Shown here piece after piece: positions 40,280-49,446 of a stretch of DNA of 49,446 nucleotides. The DNA comes from Scedosporium boydii (Eukaryota > Ascomycota > Sordariomycetes > Microascales > Microascaceae), in contig NJFT01000274.1 of assembly GCA_002221725.1 (NCBI GenBank), forward strand, positions 1 through 49,446, read 5' to 3'. The notes beneath the pieces are model-generated. The model was not told the DNA's origin. It did not search any database and was given only the letters and a program-made list of their open reading frames with translations. The translations under genes and the position numbers were made by a program. Every line of letters begins with the position of its first letter. The first letter of the stretch is position 1.

Positions 40280-42714
40280 ATGTCCGAATCTATTAAGCTC
40301 ACCTACAGGAACTTCCTCACGCCCATCCCCCGACCCACAAACCTCTCCAACATCTCCACAACCCCACCATCATCCCCCTGCTCCGCCTGCCAATCCCTCG
40401 TCCCGGATCGGTCCGCCGCCACGCACGACGTCATACCGACGCCGTACGCCCGGACAGACGCCTTCCCCGGGTTTCCGGCGCTGTTAGCCTCCGCGGAGGC
40501 GGGGTGCGGTTTCTGCGCACTTCTGAGGTCGACGCTAAGATCGACATGGGGGACGGAAACTTACTCGGCGCGGTGCTATGGTGTTGAGGTCAAGGCGGAG
40601 GATGAGTCGATAGGGGAGTGTTTGGAGGAGGAGTGGGATGGGAGTGTGAGGTTGGAGAAAGCGCGGTTTGGGTTTGTGTCGTTTTCTGGTGAAGGAGGGA
40701 AGATGTTTTGGTATGAGGTGGATGGAGAGGAGGTGCAGAAGGGTGGGAATGTGGTTTCGTTGGAGGTGGATGTTGTTCCGGTTTGGCCTGGAAAGGAGGA
40801 TGAGGGTGCCTTTCCTGTGCTCAGCCGGACGCTCAAATTTGATGTCTTTGACTCTGTGGGTGAGTTTGTCCTCCCCAACTTCAATCCTCAATCTGTAAAT
40901 GGGGAAATGAAGGTGAAATCTTAACAAGCTACAAGACGCCGGCCCTACCATCCCCGCCGCCGCCCAAAGACGCCTCCCCTCCCCCGAAACCCTCAGCGAG
41001 AGAAATATCAATCTCATGAAAGACTGGATCGCCTCCTGCCAAACAACGTGCTCATCCCACTGCTCACCCGGCTCCAACTGGACGCCCAACCGCCTCCTCG
41101 ACGTCTCGGACCCGACGAACATCCGTCTCGTCGAGTCACTGGCCCCGGAGACGGAGTACGCGGCATTTTCGTACGCGTGGGTCGATGATAAGGAGGTCTA
41201 TTGTCTTATGCAAGCTGATAGTTCTACCGTTGATGAACTGAAGGAAGGGGTGGTGCTTGAGAGTCTTGATCGCACGTTTGTTGATGCCGTCGTGGCGTGC
41301 CGCTCCCTTGGTATTGAGTATCTCTGGATAGACCGGCTTTGCATCCTCCAGGATAACCCGGAGGACATCTTCAAAGAGGAATCCCTCATCCACAAGATAT
41401 TCCAACACGCCAAAGTCACCCTCGTCGCGTAAGTTCTCCAGCATCCCTTTCATATTCCTTCTCCTCACTAACACATCCTCACCCAGAACCGACGTCCCAT
41501 CCCCAGAATCCGGGTTCCTCTACCGCACCACCTCCCGAACCCCCGCCACAAAACTCTCCTATTCCTCATCAACCCTCATCCTATCCCCCTCCAAACCATT
41601 GCCCGAAGAAACCCAAACCCCACGCACCCTCGCCACCGAATCCTCCAAATGGTCAACCAGCGCTCGCGCCCTCATCCAACGCTCCCTGTCCACCCGCCTC
41701 ATCTACTTCCCCGCCTCCTCAACAACCACGCCCGACATATTCTTCGAATGTCGCTGGTCTCTCCGCGGCGAAACTCTCGGGTCTGAATCTACCCTCGGGC
41801 GCACTTCTCCCCTCTGGGCTCGTCCAGACGACCATGTCGCCGAGGAAGACGCGGAAGTAAAAGAACGCATGAGAGGTTACGCATACCTCACCTTTCAGAA
41901 CCTCCTCGCCGAATTCTCCACAAAACAAATCTCCAACCCCAAACGTCGCCCGCTCCTCATGGCGAACGTAGCAGCCACCGTCGAAGGCACAATAGCAGAC
42001 ACGTACATCCCGCGCGCAGGTCTTTTCCAACGCGACATCCCGCAATCCCTCCTCTGGTTCCCCCTGCCATCATCTGCCCGCTCGCGCATCTCCTCCTCAT
42101 CCTGCCCAGCCCCATCTTGGTCATGGACTAGTTTAAACGCACCGATATCCTTCCAAGCCGCCACGACAGACTACGAACTCCCCAAAACCCTCCGCAAACA
42201 AAACTTCGCCTTCCAAATTCTCTCGCTCGCAGGATCTCCCACCTCCCTATCTGCCCCCGGCACCGGAGAAGAGGCCGAGGAAACAGTCACCCCCCTCCGC
42301 CTCTCCGTAAAAGGCTTCCTCAAAAAATTAAAACACCTCTCGGCAATAGAAGACACAGATCCCTCCCAGGCCGAATATCGCGCCGAATACCCCTACGACC
42401 TCGTCGTGGACTGCGGGACCTCCGCCGACGCGGGCGGCGACCAGGTCTTCGCGCACGGGGACTTGGATTTGGGGGATGTCGAGGGGCTTGTGGGGTCGCC
42501 GTCCGGGAGGGAGTTTGCGTATTTGCATGTTGAGACGGAGACGTATCCTACTGGGTTGATACTTGTGCGCGTGCAGGAGGAGGCAGGAGATGGTGGGGAG
42601 GGAGAGGAGGTGTATAGGAGGGTCGGGGTTGCGAGTATTATGGGGAGTATTGGGGGCATCTTGGTCGACCCGCCGTTTGTCGTTTCGGAGCATAGAGCTA
42701 TTTCTTTGGTATAG
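40280..42714 (+). CDS. HET-domain (heterokaryon incompatibility) protein
   Basis: Three exons, 40280-40855, 40929-41428 and 41487-42714, give 767 aa. The first intron needs a GTGGGT donor to keep frame; the GTGAGT two bases later in phase 1 does not. The N-terminus has paired cysteines (C-S-A-C and C-G-F-C-A-L-L) common ahead of HET domains. The HET domain begins at Tyr269 with Y-A-A-F-S-Y-A-W, then Y-L-W-I-D-R-L-C-I near 323-331, the I-F-Q-H-A helix and, after intron 2, the S-A-R-A-L-I-Q-R-S-L-S-T-R block. In the canonical domain these read S-Y-x-W-G and R-A-W-T-L-Q-E; here the Gly after Trp is Val and the W-T-L-Q-E core is altered, so it is a divergent member. HET domains trigger cell death on non-self fusion and have a TIR-like fold. 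The long C-terminal region has no recognised domain. Confidence 0.9.
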
Positions 42715-43339
42715 TTTAGTCCTCTACTGAGTTTGCCTTGTTGTCTCTAGAGGCATCATGTCAGATACAGATGGTGAAGGATCTGTCATTCATCTAAAAT
42801 CTGGCGAGTTGGCCAAATGTACTCTTCTTACAGACGCAATGCATAGCCCAATCTTCGGGGGAAACAAAACGAAGGCATCGGTATTCCAAAACAATCCATC
42901 CATATATATTAGTAGCGCAACCAAATGCTTGGTTTCCAGAGTACCTCTGTCCATCTTCTGGTATATCTCCTTCAAAAGAACCCAATCTCACCTATCCAAT
43001 GAGCGGGGAAAAAAAAACATCACCTCGAATGGCTCATTAGCTCCCATGCAACAATGCTAAACACCAGGCTTGTTCCTCTCAACAAGCCCAACATGCTTCG
43101 TCCAGATTCAAACTCATCCCATCCCCCAAGATGGTGCAGAAACGAAAATCAGATAAAATCAAAAAAGAAAGAAAGAAACGAAAAGAAAAAAATAGTGGTA
43201 ATAATAATAAAAAGAAAAGAAAAATCGGCCGTAAATCCCGAAATAAAACGTCAAAAATGCCACCGAAAACTCCGGAGAAAAAAATATGAGCCATCCTTTC
43301 CAATGATTCTCCCCTACATCCATTCTCCGCACGCCGTCC
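42715..43339. other. convergent gap with A-rich tract
   Basis: 3' flanks of the HET and Whi5-like genes. An A/AAG-rich low-complexity tract covers about 43150-43230. No gene seen. Confidence 0.6.
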
Positions 43340-44885
43340 CTAAGATCCAACCACGCCGGAATGCGACCGTCTCGAGTTCGTCGGTAGCAAAATCTCCTCA
43401 TCATCTTCGCTATCGTCCTGCGCCGCCCGCTCCAACATCTTCTCAATGTCGTCATCGCGTAGTCTCGGCCTCTCTTTCGCCAAACCCGCGCCCAAAGCTG
43501 CCGGCAGACTAAGCGACGATCTTAGCGTAGGAACAGCACCGTGCCCATTCGTCCTCCGTCTCGGCGTACCCCGTACCACGCCGGTGTGCGGAGATCCATG
43601 GATGGGAGGCGAGTCGATGTCGACATCCATGTCGTTGGGAGATCCCAAGGCAACCATGGAGGCTGATTTCTCAAATCCTACACGCTTATTGTTGGGCAAG
43701 GGCCGGCTCGTCGGGAGACTCTTTCGAGGTTGGCTCGTGGGAAGGGCGTGGCGGCCGCCAGGTGTCCGCGTGACGGTATGGTTCGGCGACGTCGCAGGGG
43801 AGAAGGCATGTTTTAGCCGGCTCGAGTTGCCGGGGCTGCTCATGGAAATCAGGGCCTCGATGGCATCCTGGTCGCGGATGTTTTGATGCGGCGAGTAAAG
43901 AATTGGGTCGACAGGTCGAGAAACGCGGGGCGTAGGCTGGCTGTGGGAGATGTAAGGCGAACCGTAAATTGGAGTTCGCGGGGATGCGGTATGTGATTGA
44001 GACAGAAGGGTGGGTGTGTAAGTCTGCTTCGAGGTTCCGTAGTGGCTGCTAACAGCTTGTCCGGGTTGGATCGGAGCCGGCGGGGCAAGGCCGCTTCGGG
44101 GTTTCGCGGCATCAACATTGTTGGTAGTAGCTCTGGGGCTGGCATAGGGCCGGCGCGATGTGTCGGGCCACAAGGGCTCGTATGGGGAATGAGTTTGGCT
44201 AGCGGGAGGCGTAACATTGCTGGCGGATCCGACGGCGCCCTGGGAGAGGGCAGGGCTCGCAGAGGATCCTCGACGTCTCGGGAGGGTGGAAGAGCTTGAG
44301 GTGGGTGAGGCGGCGTGGGAGGCAAGGGATTCCACCTCGTCTATAGAGTGGCCCTGCCACCCGTGGTTCACCTTGACCATCGCGTAGGATAGACGCGTCT
44401 TGAGTTCGGCAGTCAACTAGAAGCCAGTCAGATTAGTACATGCATGGGAACAGACAAAGGATTGTCCATTAGGCAACCGGCAGGAATGATTCGTATTATA
44501 AAAGGGAAGCAAACTCCCTCTGCCGAGAACTCCGTACCTCATTAATGCGACTGCCCGTCGTAGACGCCATGCTAACAGTACTCGTATTCCTCGAGTGTCC
44601 TGTCCTCATAGGCGACATTGCAGAGAAATCCTGCGACTTCATCTTGCCATCGGCCATTCGTTTCCTCGTGGGGACGGTGTCGCTGTCGTCGAGCTTCTCC
44701 TGCATGGCGGCGATCTGGGAAAATTGGAAGAGCTGGGATTCCTGGCTGCAGCATTGTGAAGACTGCGTCGCCGGTGTCGTCACGGGCATCGCGACGGAAT
44801 TTTCTTGGCCGAAACTCATGTTCCCGCCGTTGGCCTTGGAGGGTAGCACGGTCGGGGAGGGTGGGTTGGAGTGTTCTCTGTGCAT
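43340..44885 (-). CDS. Whi5/Nrm1-type G1/S transcription repressor
   Basis: Two exons, 44885-44538 and 44416-43340, joined by a 121-nt intron (GTACGG donor, TACTAATC branch, CTAG acceptor), encode 474 aa. The Whi5/Nrm1-type signature is an R-K-R-M-A-D-G-K segment in exon 1 and, right after the intron, L-K-T-R-L-S-Y-A-M-V-K-V-x-x-G-W at about 121-136. The rest is Ser/Pro-rich and disordered, with many S-P and T-P sites expected for CDK phosphorylation, and an A-I-E-A-L-I-S-M-S-S-P motif that looks like the short segment used to bind G1/S factors. Yeast Whi5 and Nrm1 hold SBF/MBF inactive until cyclin-CDK phosphorylates them; filamentous fungi usually have one such gene. Nuclear role inferred from family. 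ATG 44885 is the first in frame; another Met at residue 23 could serve. Confidence 0.82.
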
Positions 44886-47800
44886 GAGCTCGAGGCGGTG
44901 GAGAAGCGTCGGAGTCCTAGAAGAGACAACGAGTCGGGGGGGAGGGAAAGAGAAGAGGCTCGAGTATTAACTCAAGAGCCTACAGCTGTCGTCGCGGCCG
45001 ATAAAGCGATCACAAGGTCGAAGTAAATCGTTTGGGGCCTCGATTGGCGCGGCGGGAGACTACGTCGAGTAGTAACGCCGCTAGAGAAGAAAAAAACAAA
45101 GCTAAGACCTAGAGGACGACGCGAGACGTCCAAAGAAAACTAAACGACAATAGATGAGCCCGACACGCAAGTCGCAGACTCGTAGCAAACAGTCGTGCAG
45201 GCGTAGCGGTCGAGTGTGGTGGTCTTGACTCTTGGGTGTGTGGCGGGTGGCATGCGGCAGCGGCGGTTGGCGTTGACGCGCAAGCGTTGTCCCGAGTCGC
45301 GTCGGAAAATGCACAACGACAGCGTCGAAATAACGGCGTGGGCAGCGGCGAGACGAGAACTCGACGAATGTCTTCGAGATGACAAGAGACGAAATCAATA
45401 CTCCAGCGCGACTCGGAGGAAGACACGAATATCAGGCCCCTGGGGGGGCGTTAGGGTGTGGTGGTGAATGAATTGCGTGGAGGGGCTCGGTTAGGACAGA
45501 AATGAAAACGAAAAAGCCAGACTCGATGCAGAAGATCAAATGACGACGACAGGTTCGGCTTTGTTTTGGGTCGTGATGGCAAGCGCCCGAGGGGATTGAG
45601 CAGTAAATGTCGGACTGCAAAGGAGTCGGGATTTCGAATCAATGCTTCGAATCCAAGCTTCCCATTGTTTGTTGTGGTTAGTTGTAACGGGAGGATTTTG
45701 GCAAGCGGGAATAGTAATGGCATTCACGGACGAAAACCAGGTCTAGCTGCAGCACGATGTGTCGCGTCAGAATTAGGCTTAGGGAAGGTTGGGCGCGAGG
45801 TAGAGTAGGATTTTGGGGATCTTTGGGGATTAGTGTACAAGTACTACGAGAGTACTCGCGTCCTCAGTTGTTCCTGCCAACGGTATGCGAGGACATGAGT
45901 CCGCGAGGTACTGTACTTCGTTGTACTGTTGGCAGCGCTGGCTAGCGGGAAAGCGGCGGGCGTCGCGGGTGGATTTCTAGTGGATCATGCCTGCCTTGAT
46001 TGCTTGTCCATTACTGGGGAGGGAAGCAGCGAAGCAATGACAAGAGTTTAGTGGGCCCGCCCCAGCTTGGGACTTCCACGGCGCCTTCACAGAGCGTCCA
46101 TAGCATCGTCCTCAATGGTGTTCAGCCATTGACCAGTTCTGTTTGTCTGTTTGTCCATGCTGTTGAGCTCAGCAAGCGCCGCATTCAAACTACCTTAGTT
46201 CGCCGCTATCGCGAGGCCGTGCTGCCCTCCATCGCGACCACTCTCCTGTCGACGGACCAGTTTAGTTGCTCTCAGAGCTCCTTCCGTACTGGAGGGAATA
46301 CCACGAAGTACGAAGTACGCCATTTCGTACTCCGGACAAAGGTACAGAGGAAGCCGGAGACTTCGAACGTTGTTGCCAGCCCAGACAAAAACCAATGGAT
46401 CATACAGAGCAGCAGCTTCACGCTTCAAGTCGAGTCTGAGTTCAAAGCTGGCGTCCCTAGACCCGATTTAACCGGCAGCGATTTGATGTGCAGAGTTTTC
46501 AGTATTTGCCCCTTAATAATGCCAGATCTCAAGCTGGATCAATCGTTAAAATCAATGTTTCTGCATGATGTGCATGGCGGGCGCAGTCGAGTCCGACAAA
46601 CATCAACTCCATCCCGTCATCTCGACATTGGTTAGAACCAGATGCTCAGATGTTCTTGTCGATGAAAAGAGCCAGTTGCAGCTGCCGTTGCAAAGAGGCA
46701 AACTTGACCGAACAAACTCGACAAACTTGGCCTTTTGGGCGCTCCTTCCCAAACAAACAGCGAACGTAAATGAGGGACCAACAATTACAATTGTAAAGAG
46801 GTGCATTCAGTAATTGATGGAACTGCAGATAATACTCGTCTTCATACTTCGTACATGCAAATATCATCTGTCGGCCTTTCAGGACCTCTTCCATTCAACG
46901 TTAAAACTTCAACTTGTACCAAGGTACCTGTACACTGTACATTTTCTCCACTGGAACCCTGGATTCGCCACCACACGTGGGATTCTGTCGGCCCTCAAAC
47001 TATCGATACAGGTGCATCATCCTATTTGGTCATAACCGCTGCAGAATTTTACGTCTCGCACGGCAGGGGGATAAAAGTCTGTCTGAAGGAGGGGACAAAT
47101 AGTTTTTATTCTGAAGCATCAGGATCATCCCGCCTCTGACTTGGCAAATGCACTGGGGGTAACACCGAAGCTCGCATCAAGACACTGTTTGGCAAGAGCA
47201 CCAGTTGCAAACGACCACGAGGTACATGTACCTTTTTAACAGCTCGGTCAATTTGCTGGCTCGTTTAATGCGGGAATTAGCACGAAAAAAATCCAATGTC
47301 GCAAGCTTAATTCTTCCGTCTGAGACAACACTAAGGAGTACGAAGTAGTGCACAGCAGAAAGGAACTGTCCCAATCAGAAAATTATCACTTCATCTCTGC
47401 AGGAGGAGAAAACAGAGGGGATTGCCAGCAGCTTCCCATATTTACTTGTAGATTTTTCTTTCAGCGAAGAAGTGGGCATTCCAGCACGGACCCAACCATG
47501 CCATGAGCCGGGTCCTCGATGGTCGCGCTTTGCAAAGTAAACCCTGCAAAACACGAAGTCACGTGGGTCGCGTCTTGGCCCCTCCAGCTGGTACCACTTG
47601 AGTTCAATACGGCCCGTCAGGCAGAGATCCACCACGAGCGTTATTCACGTCCTGAGGGCAACACGAGACAAGAATCATTCCGAGGTCTCAAGAAAACTGC
47701 TTCCTCCAAATCTAAAATCTATGGGTGTTATCGTTACTCATAATTACTTTCCATTCCGTGGACCCCGAAGTCAGAAACGGGCAACTGCGTCCTGAGCCCA

Positions 47801-48176
47801 ACCCTCAGTTCAGGGAGATCTTCCACATTGGACCTGCTCTCTCCTCCGATTTCCCATCTTCTTCCACAGGCCCCCGTGGTTTCTGCCCGCCCAGTGTTCA
47901 TATTCCCACGTCTTCATCCCGTGTCTGACTGAACCTCTAGACCCTTTCGAGCCTCATTACAATCCCCTTTGGCATCCCTCTTTTTCAAAATGCCTCCGCC
48001 CCCACCTTCCCACCGTCACCGCACATACATTTGCTCTCCGAGCTCCCACTCCTTCTCCTCTACACCCCTATTTGTCATCCTCATAGATTTACCTATTCTA
48101 CTCCCGACTAGCAAACCAATGCAGTCGGGGCCACTGATTGATGGTGTGCAGGCTGATTCAGCCCCCAGAAGGCGAA
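44886..48176. other. 3.3-kb gap, no gene seen
   Basis: The left end is the leader and promoter of the Whi5-like gene. The rest has no convincing frame: the longest (46000-46635, plus) has no domain and no splice context. Three exact copies of TACGAAGTA/TACTTCGTA occur at 46309-46317, 46845-46853 and 47339-47347, plus near matches at 45905-45920 and 46322-46332. No transposon ends or RNA genes recognised. Confidence 0.5.
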
Positions 48177-49446
48177 CTAAAAGTTGACCGGACCCAGAAA
48201 GGTATTCGCCAATACCACTTTCCCCGCGCCGTAGTTATTAATCGTCCCCGTCGTCACACTGCCAATACAATGCTGAGGAGCCGATGGCGGCACGTCAGGC
48301 CCCTGCCAGCCCGTCCCTGGAGCCGCCTGCGCACCCGGACCTGACCTAGCAGGCACATACCCCTGGTAGCTGGACGATCCTGGGAGCGGGATCGGGCCAA
48401 ACGGCACCTGCCCCGCCCAATTCGGCATCCTTCCGTAGAGCACCGGGCCCGGAACGGGATTCTGCACGCCGACGTTAGCCTCCCGTAAGGGCTGTTGCAA
48501 GGCGGCGCTCTTCTGAAGTTCTCTTATCCAGGGGAGGATCTCGGTCGATACCGAGAGGTAGCCGGGGTCTTCGTCGCTAGTGAACTTAGGCATGTCCATG
48601 TGATTATTACGTATCCCAATAGCAGTATATGCCGGAAGGATAGCCGAGTGCTTCGGAACAATCTTCAGGTGGTCTTTTTAGTTTCGGGGAAAAGAGAAAG
48701 ACCTCGAATAGAAGGGGGAGCACATCATCTCCTGGAAAACTCACCTCGCCTACGCCCCTTACGGGCAGCTCCTCGTAGAAGCACGTAATCCTCAACGCCG
48801 GCTTCCCATCGCTTTTGTCGGCTCCTGACCAGATTATGGAAATCCGCCTGGATGAGTGCCAACACCTCAGAGTCGGGCTCCAGGGCTCTGCAAAGACTCC
48901 TGTCCACAGTGGCCCAATTCGCCATCATCGACCCACAATGAGGTGTCGCGAGGAAACAGACTCCGTAAGTCTCGTTGTGGATGCGCTGGAGGTGCCGCTC
49001 TGCACTGTTCCGTGAGGCAAGCATCGCCTTGTACCATTCGTGATCCATTTTTAGCAGCATGAGCAGGGATTGGAGGGGGGGACAGATTGACCAACTCACA
49101 TCCTCGACGACAAGGCCACCAAGACTATGTGCTACGAACAGAATCGGCCGCCCTTCGGTATCCGTCCTCTCACGAATGTGTACAAGTGCGTTAACGAGGT
49201 TCGTAGCGTGGTTACGGATACGATTCTGCGACGCCATGCCCCAGAAATGAGCTACGTCGGCATCGTAGCCGAAAGTCAGGATGCGCGTTTTGGGCATATC
49301 ATTCTTGGGGAGGTGAGCCGGCCAGAAGACGCCGTTCTTGGACGACCATGTTGTTTCCCGGTTTCCCGTGAGCCCGTGGACGAAGACGATGCTACATTTG
49401 TGACATATTTCAATTTTTTTTTTTTTTTCGTGTCTTTTTCTTCTAC
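48177..49446 (-). CDS. SesB-like lipase (alpha/beta hydrolase), 5' end outside window
   Basis: The gene runs leftwards from the right edge. Visible exons are 49391-49100, 49027-48745 and 48662-48177; the first exon(s) lie beyond 49446, past an intron ending in TGTAG. The fold resembles the PGAP1/SERAC1/SesB lipase group: a V-F-V-H-G-L-T-G strand, a G-Y-D-A-D motif, the nucleophile elbow A-H-S-L-G-G, an A-T-P-H-C-G-S segment, C-F-Y-E-E-L-P, and the active-site His in N-N-H-M-D-M. In fungi this domain is the effector of many NLR-type receptors or stands alone in cell-death gene clusters. Here it is followed by a Pro/Gly-rich linker and a final Gly/Asn-rich segment (48180-48263) instead of a NACHT domain. 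The frame needs a one-base shift near 48820, so the copy may be damaged or misassembled. Confidence 0.85.

Noticed and set aside
46000..46635. 211-codon plus-strand frame in the empty right gap
   Set aside because: Starts at a non-ATG or weak start, has no domain and irregular composition; treated as non-coding.
1..49446. tRNA genes, rRNA genes or CRISPR arrays
   Set aside because: Scanning the gaps for B-box-like sequences, regular spaced repeats and rRNA signatures gave nothing convincing.

Overview
The window is nuclear DNA of a filamentous ascomycete (Pezizomycotina, most likely a Sordariomycete; the genus cannot be read from it). The grounds are short GT-AG introns of about 50-185 nt, many with CTAAC-like branch points, a Zn2Cys6 regulator, a HET-domain gene, a Cel3A-type GH3 beta-glucosidase, a hybrid histidine kinase and a LysM/GH18 chitinase pair. 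I find 17 protein genes (one cut by the right edge), no tRNA, rRNA or CRISPR array, and no intact transposon.

Layout. 1-2578: no confident gene, perhaps a decayed one. 2579-7337: an alpha/beta hydrolase (-), a quercetinase-type bicupin (+) and a salicylate-hydroxylase-type FAD monooxygenase (-), which together would suit stepwise breakdown of a flavonol or another plant aromatic. 9646-13121: the most unusual block. A bacterial-looking MazG/dCTPase-type pyrophosphohydrolase ORF overlaps by 26 nt an intronless ORF for a GIY-YIG nuclease plus DUF2075 (Schlafen group 3-like) helicase, followed 97 nt later by an intron-bearing gene of unknown function. 13626-16534: an eight-exon Zn2Cys6 transcription factor. 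17420-23386: a divergent pair, a secreted LysM/WSC protein and a chitin-binding GH18 chitinase whose frame is broken twice.

23387-34655 is mainly housekeeping: a TRIP4/Rqt4-like ribosome-quality-control factor, an OM14-type mitochondrial outer-membrane protein whose start codon is split by an intron, a Myb/SANT-like DNA-binding protein and a PAS hybrid histidine kinase. 37379-39728 is a secreted Cel3A-type beta-glucosidase with a strong G-quadruplex motif just after its stop. 40280-42714 is a HET-domain protein, 43340-44885 a Whi5/Nrm1-type G1/S repressor. At the right edge a SesB-like lipase of the fungal NLR/cell-death class ends in a Gly/Asn-rich, amyloid-motif-like tail.

Themes. Plant-polymer and aromatic degradation, chitin handling, and conflict or self/non-self functions (HET, SesB-like lipase, the MazG plus GIY-YIG/DUF2075 module) sit among conserved genes. 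Three one-base frame breaks in two genes may be assembly errors or real decay. A 9-bp near-palindrome, TACGAAGTA/TACTTCGTA, recurs in the non-coding gaps. Exon boundaries were derived by hand from splice signals, reading frame and family knowledge; no alignment or expression data were available.
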